A stretch of DNA of 64,000 bases. Source: Denitrobaculum sp965232285 (GTDB lineage Bacteria > Pseudomonadota > Alphaproteobacteria > Kiloniellales > Kiloniellaceae). Below, piece after piece: positions 19,824-30,128 of this stretch. Below the pieces are notes generated by a model. It worked only from the letters and a program-made list of their open reading frames with translations. It ran no database searches and was not told the DNA's origin. The stretch covers positions 4,898,001 through 4,962,000 of the forward strand of contig CBDDPL010000004.1 of the NCBI GenBank assembly GCA_965232285.1. Direction: 5' to 3'. Each line of letters opens with the position of its first letter. The first letter of the stretch is position 1. The translations under genes were made by a program, and so were the position numbers.

Positions 19824-20843
19824 ATGCAGCGGGAGATGATCATATCCGCCGTCATCGGCCTGATCGCTATGCTGCTGGCGCCCTTCGTCTTTGACGACAT
19901 CTATACGCTGACGGTGCTGATCATTTACGGTCTGCTGGCGCTCAGCCTCGGTTTCGTCTGGGGCTTCGGCGGCATCCTCTGTTTCGGTCAGGCCGCCTTT
20001 TTCGGTCTCGGCGCCTACAGTTTCGCCATCGCGGCAATCAACTTCGCCGATCCCTGGGCGGCCGCCGTCGTCGCGCTCATCATCCCAGCACTCTTCGCTG
20101 CCGCCTTAGGGGCCATGCTGTTCTACGGACGTCTGAGCGATGTCTATCTGGCGGTGGTCACACTGGTGGCCACCCTGATCCTCTTCAAGTTCATGAACTC
20201 GACAGCGGGCAGCGCCTACAAGATCGGCAACGCGCGGATGGGCGGCTACAACGGCATCCCCGGCTTCGACACCCTGACCCTGCCCTGGGACTCCAGCGAG
20301 TACCTGATCGACGAGAGTCTCTATTACTTCTGCGCGCTGATCCTGCTCGCCGCTTTCCTGGGCCTGCGCTGGCTGCTGGGCGCGCCCTTCGGCCGCATCC
20401 TGGTCGGCATTCGCGAGAACGAGCTGCGCGCGGAGCTGGTCGGTTATGACATCCGCCTGATTAAGACCCTGGCCTTTTCCGTCGGCGGGCTGCTGGCCGG
20501 CCTGGCGGGCATGCTCTTCGCCAACTGGGCTGAGATCGTCACGCCCAACCTCTTCAGCCTCAGCCAGTCCGCAGAGATCATTATCTGGGTCATCGTCGGC
20601 GGCGCCGGCAGCCTGCTCGGCCCCATCGTCGGCGCCTTTGCCCTCGGTGCGCTGAAGTTCTTCCTGGGACAACAGACCCTGGTCGATAACCTCTTCGTCC
20701 TGGGCAGCCTGCTGGTTTTGTTCATCCTCTTCCTGCCGCGCGGGATTGTGCCGACCCTGGCGCCCTTCGTGACCGGACGCAAAGGCAGAGCCAAACCGCG
20801 TGCGCGCCGAAGCGCCCGCCGGAGGATACGCCATGCGGAATGA
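19824..20843 (+). CDS. UrtC/LivM-type ABC transporter permease
   Basis: A 339-residue permease of the LivM/UrtC family with multiple transmembrane helices and the motif GFVWGFGGILCFGQAAFFGLG near the N-terminus. The loop GRILVGIRENELRAELVGYD is the expected ATPase-coupling region. The tail is very basic (KGRAKPRARRSARRRIRHAE), longer in arginines than usual, because the frame runs into the start of the next gene. It overlaps that gene by 11 bases, which suggests coupled translation. Confidence 0.92.
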   Translation: MQREMIISAVIGLIAMLLAPFVFDDIYTLTVLIIYGLLALSLGFVWGFGGILCFGQAAFFGLGAYSFAIAAINFADPWAAAVVALIIPALFAAALGAMLFYGRLSDVYLAVVTLVATLILFKFMNSTAGSAYKIGNARMGGYNGIPGFDTLTLPWDSSEYLIDESLYYFCALILLAAFLGLRWLLGAPFGRILVGIRENELRAELVGYDIRLIKTLAFSVGGLLAGLAGMLFANWAEIVTPNLFSLSQSAEIIIWVIVGGAGSLLGPIVGAFALGALKFFLGQQTLVDNLFVLGSLLVLFILFLPRGIVPTLAPFVTGRKGRAKPRARRSARRRIRHAE

Positions 20844-21552
20844 CGCCATCCTGGAAACCCGTGGCGTCACCGTGCACTTCGGCGGCGTAACAGCGCTGGA
20901 GAACGTCGATTTCCGTCTGGAGACTGGCGAGTTGCGTTGCCTCATCGGCCCGAACGGCGCAGGCAAGAGCACCTTCTTCAAGTGCCTGACCGGGCAGCTC
21001 ACCCCAAGCGAGGGCAGCGTCTATCTGCAGGGCGAGGACTGCACGGGCATCCATCCGCATGAGATCGCGCGGCGCGGGGTCGGCATCAAGACCCAGGTGC
21101 CGAGTGTCATGAACGGCCTCTCGGCCTATGAAAACATCTGGCTCTCGGCGCGCCGTAGCCAGTCCAGCCGCGCCGCCGAACGCAGTACGCGCGAGGTGCT
21201 GCAGCGTCTGGAACTGGAAGAGGTCGCGCAGGACGAAGTCGCGACCCTGGCGCACGGCAAGCGTCAACTGGTCGAGCTGGGCATCGTCATGGCCGGGCAG
21301 CCTGAGCTGGTCCTGCTGGACGAGCCCGCCGCCGGCCTGACCGGCGAGGAGGTCGAGCGCATGATCGCCGTGATCCACGAACTGAACCGTGACGCGGCGC
21401 TGGTGGTGGTCGAGCACGACATGCACTTCGTCCGCAGCATCGCCAAGACCGTCACGGTTTTCCACCAGGGGCGCGTTCTGACCGAGGCGCCGGTGGAAGC
21501 GGTCATGGCCGATCCGCAGGTGCGCGACGTCTATCTGGGGAAACGCGCATGA
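20833..21552 (+). CDS. UrtD/LivG-type ABC transporter ATPase
   Basis: A 239-residue ATPase with Walker A GPNGAGKST, Walker B LVLLDEPAAGL and the H-loop VVVEHDMHFV. The signature region reads LAHGKRQLVELG, the degenerate form common in LivG/UrtD. The ATG at 20833 is preferred because GGAGG lies 8 bases upstream. The open frame extends to 20800 within urtC. It overlaps the next gene by the sequence ATGA. Confidence 0.93.
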   Translation: MRNDAILETRGVTVHFGGVTALENVDFRLETGELRCLIGPNGAGKSTFFKCLTGQLTPSEGSVYLQGEDCTGIHPHEIARRGVGIKTQVPSVMNGLSAYENIWLSARRSQSSRAAERSTREVLQRLELEEVAQDEVATLAHGKRQLVELGIVMAGQPELVLLDEPAAGLTGEEVERMIAVIHELNRDAALVVVEHDMHFVRSIAKTVTVFHQGRVLTEAPVEAVMADPQVRDVYLGKRA

Positions 21553-24011
21553 ACGCCCCCGTCTCTTCACATCAAACCCGGAGTGAAAAGGTCGAGAGAT
21601 CCGCTCTGCTGGAGATCAGTGAGCTCAAGGGCGGCTACGGCGACATCCCGGTTCTGCACGGCGTCAGCCTGCAGGTCGTAGAGGGCGAAGTGGTCGGCCT
21701 GCTCGGTCACAACGGCATGGGTAAGTCCACCCTGCTGAAGACCGTTATGGGCTTTCTGCCGGCGCGCGGCGGTCGGGTGACTTTCGACGGCGATGACATC
21801 ACCAAGGCGACGGCTCACAACCGTGCGCAGGCGGGACTGGGCTACGTGCCCCAGGGCCGGGGCATCTTCAGTCAGCTTTCCGTCCGCGATAACCTGCGCT
21901 TCGCCTGGTCGGCGGACAGCGGCGGCACGGCGGACGAGGCCGTCGAACGCATCCTTGTCTGGTTCCCGCGCCTGACCCGCCTGCTGGATCGCCAGGGCGG
22001 CGCGCTCTCCGGCGGCGAGCAGCAGCTCCTGGCACTAGCGCGCTGCCTGATCGGCGAACCGCTGATGATGCTGCTCGACGAGCCGACCGAGGGCATCCAG
22101 CCTTCGATCATCGAGGAGATCGAGGAGACCCTGCGCACCATTGTCGCCGAAGCCAACCTGACCATCCTGGTGGTGGAACAGAACCTGGAATTCCTGGGCG
22201 CCGTTTCCGACCGGCTGATGATCCTGGAGCGCGGCCGCATCACAGGCGAAGTCTCCACCGACGCCGCTGCCAATCCGGCCCTGATCGAGGAGTTCGTCGG
22301 CTTCGGTGCCGGACGACAGACCAGCAGTGCCACCGCACCCCAAGCCGCCAAAGCGCCGCCGCCCGTCAGCGCGCCGCAAGCAAGTGACAACCGCTTCACG
22401 CGTCCGGCGACCGCGAGCCCGCCGCGCTCCACTCCACCATCGCAAGACCCGCCCCGCCAAAAGCCCCTGCCAGCAGCCCCCAACCGGGAGACCATCATGA
22501 GCGTTCGACGCCCCACCCTGGACCAGATGCGCGACATCGTCGGCGGGCTCGGCATGTCCATGAGCGACCGCGAACTGATGGACTACATGGCGATCATGGA
22601 GGGCACCTTTCAGGCCTACGACCGGGTCCATGCCCTGCCCGATTACCTGCCTCAGGTGAAGTATCCCCGCACCCCCGGCCGCCGGCCCAGCGCCGAGGAG
22701 AACCCGCTCAACGCCTGGTACGTCAAGGCCGAGGTGCGCGGCGCGCCGACCGGCCCGCTGGAGGGCAAGCGCGTGGTCCTGAAGGACAACGTCTGCCTGG
22801 CCGGCGTGCCCATGATGAACGGTGCCTCGACCCTGGAGGGCTATACGCCCGATGTCGACGCCACCATCGTGACCCGCATCCTGGACGCCGGCGGCACTAT
22901 CGTCGGCAAGGCGCACTGCGAGTACTTCTGCCTCTCGGGCGGCAGCCACACCAACGCCACCGGCCCGGTGCACAATCCCTATAAGCTGGGTCACACGGCG
23001 GGCGGCTCCTCCTCCGGCTCCGGCGCGCTGGTCGGCCTGGGCGAGGTGGAGATGGCGATCGGCGGCGATCAGGGCGGCTCGATCCGCATCCCGGCGGCCT
23101 TCTGTGGCTGCTACGGCATGAAGCCGACCCATGGCCTGGTGCCCTACACCGGCATCATGCCCATCGAGCCGACCATCGACCACACCGGCCCCATGACGAC
23201 TGACGTCCAGGGTAACGCCCTGCTGCTGGAGGTGATCGCCGGTGAGGACGGCCTGGATCCGCGTCAGTACGCACCGCGCATCGACAAGTATCTCTCCGCA
23301 CTCGGGCGCGGTGTCGCGGGCTTGCGCATCGGTCTGGTGCGCGAGGGCTTCGGCCTGCCTAGCAGCGAAACGGACGTGGATGCCAAGGTCCGCCAGGCCG
23401 CCGAGACCTTCCGCCGGCTGGGCGCGACGGTTGAGGAGATCTCCGTGCCCATCCATCTGGACGGCACGGCGATCTGGACCCCCATCGCGCTGGAAGGCCT
23501 GACCGACATCATGATGCACGGCAATGGCTTCGCGACCGGCTGGGAAGGCCTCTACGTCACCAGCCTGCTGGACCATCACGCCAACTGGCGCAGCCGGGCC
23601 AACGAGCTCTCACCGAGCCTCAAGATCTCCATGTTCATCGGCGAGTACATGCAGAAGCACCATCGCGGCCACTACCATGCCAAGGCGCAGAACCTGAGCC
23701 GCCGCATGAAGGCGGAGTACAACCAGGCCCTCAGCCAGTACGACCTGCTGATGATGCCGACCCTGCCCATGAAGGCGCCGCCGATCCCCTCGCCCGACGA
23801 TCCCCTGCCGCTCTACATCCAGCGCGCTTTCGAGATGATCCCCAATACCGCCCCATTCGATGCCACCGGCCATCCCGCCATGTCGATCCCCTGCGGCCTG
23901 AGTGAGGGCCTGCCGATCGGCCTGCAGCTCATCGGCAAGCATTACGACGAGAGCACCATCTACCGCGCCGCCCACGCCTTCGAACAGGCCGGTGACTGGA
24001 AAAGCATGTGA
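21549..24011 (+). CDS. Fusion protein: UrtE/LivF-type ABC ATPase joined to an amidase
   Basis: One uninterrupted frame of 820 codons contains two proteins that are normally separate. Residues 1-255 are a complete LivF/UrtE ATPase: Walker A GHNGMGKST (about 53-61), signature LSGGEQQ (153-159), Walker B LLDEPTEG (about 175) and a H-loop equivalent VVEQNLEF. Residues 256-316 are a Pro/Ala/Ser-rich linker. Residues 317-820 are a full amidase-signature enzyme with Lys412 in VVLKDN, the GGSSSGSG loop (485-492) and the nucleophilic Ser511 in GGDQGGSIRIP. Substrate import and hydrolysis would thus be physically linked at the inner membrane. An in-frame ATG at 22497 with CGGGAG (22485-22490) just upstream may also allow a free amidase to be made. 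An undetected sequencing error that removed a stop codon is a possible alternative, but no frameshift is needed to explain the reading. Confidence 0.88.
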   Translation: MNAPVSSHQTRSEKVERSALLEISELKGGYGDIPVLHGVSLQVVEGEVVGLLGHNGMGKSTLLKTVMGFLPARGGRVTFDGDDITKATAHNRAQAGLGYVPQGRGIFSQLSVRDNLRFAWSADSGGTADEAVERILVWFPRLTRLLDRQGGALSGGEQQLLALARCLIGEPLMMLLDEPTEGIQPSIIEEIEETLRTIVAEANLTILVVEQNLEFLGAVSDRLMILERGRITGEVSTDAAANPALIEEFVGFGAGRQTSSATAPQAAKAPPPVSAPQASDNRFTRPATASPPRSTPPSQDPPRQKPLPAAPNRETIMSVRRPTLDQMRDIVGGLGMSMSDRELMDYMAIMEGTFQAYDRVHALPDYLPQVKYPRTPGRRPSAEENPLNAWYVKAEVRGAPTGPLEGKRVVLKDNVCLAGVPMMNGASTLEGYTPDVDATIVTRILDAGGTIVGKAHCEYFCLSGGSHTNATGPVHNPYKLGHTAGGSSSGSGALVGLGEVEMAIGGDQGGSIRIPAAFCGCYGMKPTHGLVPYTGIMPIEPTIDHTGPMTTDVQGNALLLEVIAGEDGLDPRQYAPRIDKYLSALGRGVAGLRIGLVREGFGLPSSETDVDAKVRQAAETFRRLGATVEEISVPIHLDGTAIWTPIALEGLTDIMMHGNGFATGWEGLYVTSLLDHHANWRSRANELSPSLKISMFIGEYMQKHHRGHYHAKAQNLSRRMKAEYNQALSQYDLLMMPTLPMKAPPIPSPDDPLPLYIQRAFEMIPNTAPFDATGHPAMSIPCGLSEGLPIGLQLIGKHYDESTIYRAAHAFEQAGDWKSM

Positions 24012-24012
24012 G

Positions 24013-25788
<1,776 letters not shown>

Positions 25789-25910
25789 GGTTTTAGCACT
25801 ACCTAACCTACCAATAGGTCAAAGAAACCGACTAGAGAGGAAATAACTACAGCAGACCTCTCTCCACCCAGAGCGCATTTCGAAAAAGCACTACGCGAAT
25901 AGCTCTACGG

Positions 25911-26882
25911 TCAGATATCGATCTCAACCCAAGCAGGATCGTGATCGCTACCATCACCACCATGCTTAGTTCGACGGTCGATCATTGCCTCGCCTAGCTT
26001 ATCGGCCAACGCTTGGCTGACCCAAATATGATCAAGCAACTCATATCTTGGAAACTCAGGTCCAGGTGGATTAAACCGATGCGTCCAGCTTTCATTCTGG
26101 GGCCCAGGGCCTTGGCCGGGTGTTTCCGCCTTCGATGCACGTGTTTGCGTTGGGTTGTCGAGAGCATTAACCAATGAACGCCCGTCAATTGTTAACATTG
26201 CAGACAGGAAGTCTGAGTCCGGCGGATCGTTCATATCACCGGTCAGCACAAACCTCGCATCGGATCGTTCCTGACTTGAGATGATACGAGCGATCGTTTC
26301 TGCCTGACGGCGCCGTCTGTTGTTTGCTTCTTGTGCCCCAAGCACGGGGTCCTCGCCGAATGGAACAAAATGACTTTTCAGATGTGTGTTATAGAGATTG
26401 AACAGCTTGTCGCCGTTATGCCTAAGGATTTCTACCTTGAGAAGATCGCGGCTGAAAACACGGCGCCCTGGTTCGTCTGGATGCGTTGCAGTCTGGAACG
26501 AGGTTATTGCTCCAATTGGCAGTTTGGACAACACTCCAACATCTATTAGTCGCTGATCATTTCCTTCGATCAAAGCTACATTCGGATACAAGCCATTTAA
26601 CTGAGTCCGGTTGAATTCCTTAAGCACTTCGATGTGTTCAACTTCCTGCACCGCTAGGACATCTACGTTCATTACGTCTCTTATGCGTCTTGCCACCTCA
26701 ATTGTATCGTTAGGATCCTTGGCATGCACAAGTCGACCAACAAATGTCCGAGCTCTAAACTCGTTTTCTTGAAAAGTAAGGCTAATTCCCCCTGTGCCTG
26801 CGTCAGGCAGATCAGAAATGCTTCCTCTAAAGTTAAATCGAGAAAAAAGGTTATTCAGATTGAATGTACCGACGGTGACCAT
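25911..26882 (-). CDS. Endonuclease/exonuclease/phosphatase-family protein, low-GC, probably transferred
   Basis: A 323-residue member of the DNase I-like Mg-dependent hydrolase superfamily. Conserved pieces are GTFNLNNLF, LAVQEVEH (metal-binding Glu), LYNTHLKSH, GDMNDPPDS (Asp/Asn) and the final GSDHDPAWVEI with the catalytic Asp-His. No signal peptide is seen. It could act on nucleic acids or on phosphoesters of other kinds. Start 26882 is chosen because GAGG lies about 6 bases upstream; the frame runs on to 26897. By eye the gene and its flanks are markedly richer in A+T than neighbours and use codons such as TTA, ATA and AGA, suggesting recent acquisition. It interrupts an otherwise GC-rich series and has no functional link to adjacent genes. 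Confidence 0.83.
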   Translation of the reverse strand: MVTVGTFNLNNLFSRFNFRGSISDLPDAGTGGISLTFQENEFRARTFVGRLVHAKDPNDTIEVARRIRDVMNVDVLAVQEVEHIEVLKEFNRTQLNGLYPNVALIEGNDQRLIDVGVLSKLPIGAITSFQTATHPDEPGRRVFSRDLLKVEILRHNGDKLFNLYNTHLKSHFVPFGEDPVLGAQEANNRRRRQAETIARIISSQERSDARFVLTGDMNDPPDSDFLSAMLTIDGRSLVNALDNPTQTRASKAETPGQGPGPQNESWTHRFNPPGPEFPRYELLDHIWVSQALADKLGEAMIDRRTKHGGDGSDHDPAWVEIDI

Positions 26883-27154
26883 ACCGCACCTCATCAAGAA
26901 AAAACTGAGTGAAATTTCTAGTCTTTAATCCACCACCAATAATACGCTAAACCATCTCATTATACCACCTTTAAGAAAATCACGGTAACATCTGTCTCCC
27001 CCAATATTCCACACACCTGTCGCATTCAAAGTGACTAAAAACCCCAAATTCAGCGAATCCGGTTCCTTCGTATTGGCCTAAGACCATAACCCTTCACAAT
27101 CCCGCCTTGCCCCGCAATAATCTCAGCAACCAGCCCCAACAAAGGCCCCTTGTC
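26883..27154. other. AT-rich intergenic segment between the EEP gene and pncA
   Basis: About 270 bases without a convincing gene. It has many A/T runs (for example around 26931-27000) that contrast with the GC-rich surroundings, and composition returns to normal at about 27100. It probably contains the promoters of both divergent genes. I see no inverted repeat, integrase, or tRNA remnant that would explain how the low-GC segment arrived. Confidence 0.5.
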
Positions 27155-27781
27155 ATGCCCATCAAGCCTCTCTCAACCGACCTCCTTCTCGTCATTGACG
27201 TGCAGTACGATTTCTGCCCCGGCGGAGGTCTGGGCGTGGCCGACGGCGATGCGGTGGTGCCGGAGATCAATCGGATTGCGCGGGACTTCGATCACATTAT
27301 CCTCACTCAGGATTGGCATCCGGCGGGGCATTCTTCCTTTGCCTCCAGTCATGACGGCGCGGCGCCCTTTTCGCAGGTGACCATGCCTTACGGGCCGCAG
27401 ACGCTCTGGCCGGATCACTGTATTCAGGGGACGCGCGGGTCGGATCTGCACGACGGGCTGGATCTGTCCCGGGCCGAGATGACGATCCGCAAGGGGTATC
27501 GGCGGGAGATCGATTCCTATTCGGCCTTTTTCGAGAACGATCACAAGACCCCGACCGGCCTGGCGGGCTATCTGCGCGAGCGGGGGTTTCAGCGGGTCTT
27601 CTGTGTCGGGCTGGCGACCGACTACTGCGTGCGCTTCTCGGCGGTGGATGCGCGAAAACAGGGTTTCGAGGCGACGGTGATCGAATCCGCCTGCCGCGCC
27701 ATCGATCTGGAAGGCTCGCTGGCCGAGGCCAAAAAAGAAATGACTGGCTTGGGCGTGCAGTTGATGGAATCTTGGTTGTAA
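27155..27781 (+). CDS. pncA: Nicotinamidase
   Basis: A 208-residue isochorismatase-fold hydrolase that converts nicotinamide to nicotinate for NAD salvage. The catalytic triad is visible: Asp in LLVIDVQYDFCPGG, Lys in MTIRKGYRREIDSYS and Cys in GLATDYCVRFSA. The metal site TQDWHPAGHSSF is intact, as is WPDHCIQGT. The ATG at 27155 matches family N-termini; the open frame extends to 27107. Two hairpins follow the stop codon. It is convergent with acoR and appears to be a single-gene unit. Confidence 0.95.
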   Translation: MPIKPLSTDLLLVIDVQYDFCPGGGLGVADGDAVVPEINRIARDFDHIILTQDWHPAGHSSFASSHDGAAPFSQVTMPYGPQTLWPDHCIQGTRGSDLHDGLDLSRAEMTIRKGYRREIDSYSAFFENDHKTPTGLAGYLRERGFQRVFCVGLATDYCVRFSAVDARKQGFEATVIESACRAIDLEGSLAEAKKEMTGLGVQLMESWL

Positions 27782-27799
27782 CTTCGACTCCCGTCGAAG
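27782..27799 (+). terminator. Hairpin immediately after pncA
   Basis: CTTCGAC and GTCGAAG form a perfect 7-bp stem around TCCC, starting at the base after the pncA stop. It is followed by CTGTTT, a poor T-tract. It may act as a terminator with the larger palindrome downstream. Confidence 0.45.
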
Positions 27800-27807
27800 C
27801 TGTTTCA

Positions 27808-27873
27808 GCCCTCTCCCCCACCCCGTCCACCCAACGTCAGTATCATATGGGTGGACGGGGTGGGGGAGAGGGC
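27808..27873. repeat. Long palindromic repeat, copy A
   Basis: A perfect 26-bp inverted repeat (27808-27833 and 27848-27873) with a 14-base loop. The left arm begins GCCCTCTCCCCCACCCCG and ends TCCACCCA. It lies between the convergent genes pncA and acoR, where it would serve as a two-way terminator. A shorter copy of the same sequence, also with a 14-base loop, is found at 31129-31184, so this is a dispersed repeat family and not a unique terminator. Confidence 0.85.
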
Positions 27874-27901
27874 CGGCGACGGTCCAGACCAGCAGAAAAA
27901 C

Positions 27902-29848
27902 CTACCGCTTCACCCCCAAGCGCTTCATGCGTCGATGCAGGGTCGAGCGGCTGACACCCAGCAGTTCGGCGGCGGCCGTCACCTTGTACCCGCAGCGTTC
28001 CAGCGTTTTCTCGATTACCAGTTTTTCCGTCGAGGCTTCAAGCGATGCGGCCTCGGCCGGTTCCAGACTTGCCGTCAGACGCGCGGGTAAGGCATCCAGC
28101 CCGACCATCGTCCCCTCGCTCACCGCGACGGCATAGCGCAGGGTCTGCTTCAGCTCGCGCACATTGCCGGGCCAGGGATAGCTCTCCAGCAAACGCAGCG
28201 CCTCCGGCGCGAGTGTCAGACTCCGACCGGCGATCGCGCATTCCTGTTCGAAGATCTCAGTCACGAAGATCCGCCGGTCCCTACGGGCGCGCAGCGGCGG
28301 CACGGTCAGGCTGGCACCGGCAATGCGGTAGAAGAGGTCCTCTCGGAAGCGCTGCCCGGCCACCAGGCGCTCCAGGTCCTGGTGGGTCGATGAGATCACC
28401 AGGAGATCCAGCGGGATCGGCGCACCGCCAAGCGGGGTCAGTTCCCGCTCCGACAGGACGCGCAGCAGGCGGGTTTGGAGCTCCAGCGGCATGTCGCCGA
28501 TTTCATCCAGAAAGAGCACGCCACCGTTGGCCTCGGCGATCTTGCCTTTGTAGCCGCTCTTTGCCGCGCCGGTGAAGGCGCCGGGGCGGTAGCCGAAGAG
28601 TTCGCCCTCGATCAGGCTTTCCGGAATGGCGGCACAGTTGACCGCTACGAAGGGTTTGTCCGCGCGCCGGCTGATGCGGTGCAGGTGCTTGGCGAAGACC
28701 TCCTTGCCGCTGCCGGTCTCGCCGGTGACCAGGATCGACAGGCCCGCATCCACGATCCGCGCGGCCAGCGTGAAGTTGCGCTCCATCACCGGATCGGCGC
28801 CGAAAATGACCTCCGACTGTGCTTTGGGTTTCTCCCCTACGTCGGTCGTCCGGTCACGAAGCGGCGGTGGCTCGCGGAGCGACTGCGGATTGGGTGCTTC
28901 CCCATCGGTCAGGCAGCGCGCGAAGAAACGGCCCGAGCTGGCGTCCTCAACGACGATAGGCGCGTCGCCCTCCGCCTGATTGCGGATGAAATGCTCCACC
29001 TGGCCCTTAAGGCGGTATTCCATCAGGGAACGTTCGACCATCGGATCCAGCAGCGTCTTCGCGGTCGGCGACCAGGCGGCCACCCCGCCGCTGGAAGACA
29101 TGGCCAGCAAGGTCGCACTGGCCAGATCGCTGAATCGAGAATCCTGCGACAGCGCGACGATGGCGTGATCGCTCTGGAACTGCGCCATGAAAAGCTGGTT
29201 CTCGATCCGCCGCGCCGCATTGGCGACGATCTGCATCACCAGTTGCTGAGTCTGGTGATCGGTCGGCCGTGGCGTGGAAACGTCGAGCGCGGCTACCAGG
29301 CGCTGATCGGGAGAGTAGATCGGCGCGACCGTGCAGGTCAGCGGCGTGTTGTGGATCGCGAAATGCTCGTCCATCACGACGGAGATCGGCTGCCCGGTCG
29401 CGAGACAGGTGCCGACCCCGTTCGTGCCCTGGAGGTCTTCCGTCCAGATCACGCCCATATGCAGCCCGGAATTGCGCGCCTCGCGATCGATCTCGCCGGC
29501 GCAGCGCACATCGACCGTAATACCATCCGCATTGGCCAGCAGCACCACGTAGTCCAGCTTGGCCAGACGTTCGTGCAGCCGGTCCAGTTCCGGCGCGAAG
29601 ATCGACTTCATGACATCGAACTGATCGCGCAGCGGCGTGACTTCACCCTGGGTCAGAATCACCGGCTGACGCACCTTGTGGGGCTCGATACCGTGGGACA
29701 GCACACAACGCCGCCAGGAGGCCTCAATGGTTCGCGAGATCGAATTCCGCGGCTCCAGCCGCTTCGTGCCTGCACCCGAGCCATCGCGCGAGATGGTCGC
29801 CAGCACCCGCTTTACGTGACGTCTTTCCGCACCGCCATCCAGGTTCAT
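27902..29848 (-). CDS. acoR: Sigma-54-dependent activator of acetoin catabolism
   Basis: A 648-residue enhancer-binding protein. The N-terminal half (about 1-310) contains a GAF-like sensory region. The central AAA+ domain has Walker A GETGSGKE, the sigma-54 contact loop GAFTGA, and Walker B GVLFLDEIGDMP. The C-terminal Fis-type helix-turn-helix is VTAAAELLGVSRSTLHRRMKRLGV-like (about 620-645). The lack of a receiver domain and the overall layout match AcoR. It is divergent from acoABC, whose upstream region has a near-consensus -24/-12 promoter and a large inverted repeat, both as expected for AcoR control. It probably senses acetoin or a related compound. Confidence 0.92.
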   Translation of the reverse strand: MNLDGGAERRHVKRVLATISRDGSGAGTKRLEPRNSISRTIEASWRRCVLSHGIEPHKVRQPVILTQGEVTPLRDQFDVMKSIFAPELDRLHERLAKLDYVVLLANADGITVDVRCAGEIDREARNSGLHMGVIWTEDLQGTNGVGTCLATGQPISVVMDEHFAIHNTPLTCTVAPIYSPDQRLVAALDVSTPRPTDHQTQQLVMQIVANAARRIENQLFMAQFQSDHAIVALSQDSRFSDLASATLLAMSSSGGVAAWSPTAKTLLDPMVERSLMEYRLKGQVEHFIRNQAEGDAPIVVEDASSGRFFARCLTDGEAPNPQSLREPPPLRDRTTDVGEKPKAQSEVIFGADPVMERNFTLAARIVDAGLSILVTGETGSGKEVFAKHLHRISRRADKPFVAVNCAAIPESLIEGELFGYRPGAFTGAAKSGYKGKIAEANGGVLFLDEIGDMPLELQTRLLRVLSERELTPLGGAPIPLDLLVISSTHQDLERLVAGQRFREDLFYRIAGASLTVPPLRARRDRRIFVTEIFEQECAIAGRSLTLAPEALRLLESYPWPGNVRELKQTLRYAVAVSEGTMVGLDALPARLTASLEPAEAASLEASTEKLVIEKTLERCGYKVTAAAELLGVSRSTLHRRMKRLGVKR

Positions 29849-29943
29849 CGCTTTCCTCCCACGCCGCTTTTCCCGCAGCTTGTAGGATTAACTATAGCAT
29901 TCCCGGCGCCGGAATCGGAGTCGCTTGCGTCTACGACCTTGGT

Positions 29944-29983
29944 GCAGTTGCGACAGAGGCCCTGCGACAACTGTCGCAACTGC
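29944..29983. promoter_or_regulatory. Probable AcoR upstream activating site
   Basis: GCAGTTGCGACAG (29944-29956) and CTGTCGCAACTGC (29971-29983) are perfect 13-bp reverse complements 14 bases apart. A third half-site TGCGACA (29963-29969) inside the spacer pairs with TGTCGCA (29972-29978). The site centre is about 65 bases upstream of the -24 promoter element, a usual position for a sigma-54 activator. The AcoR assignment is inferred from location. Confidence 0.72.
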
Positions 29984-30029
29984 AACAGTCATCCCGATCT
30001 ATCCGCTTGAATCTCCTGCAAAGCGAATC

Positions 30030-30044
30030 TGGCACGCCCCTTGC
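30030..30044 (+). promoter_or_regulatory. Sigma-54 (-24/-12) promoter of the aco operon
   Basis: TGGCACGCCCCTTGC matches the consensus TGGCACG-N4-TTGC exactly at the GG and GC elements. It is 85 bases upstream of the acoA start and downstream of the probable AcoR site, on the strand of acoABC. Confidence 0.85.
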
Positions 30045-30128
30045 GGATGTAACTGCGAAAAACCACGGCCCCACCAAGCGCGGGGACCGGCAGGTTGCGT
30101 CAGAAGAAAAGCAAGGGAGGAATCGAAG

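Noticed and set aside
22035..23579. 514-codon open frame on the - strand
   Set aside because: It is antisense to the ATPase-amidase fusion gene, and the composition is that of a shadow frame.
26331..26912. Two short + strand frames (72 and 62 codons) in the low-GC segment
   Set aside because: Both are antisense to the EEP-family gene, whose motifs are clear.
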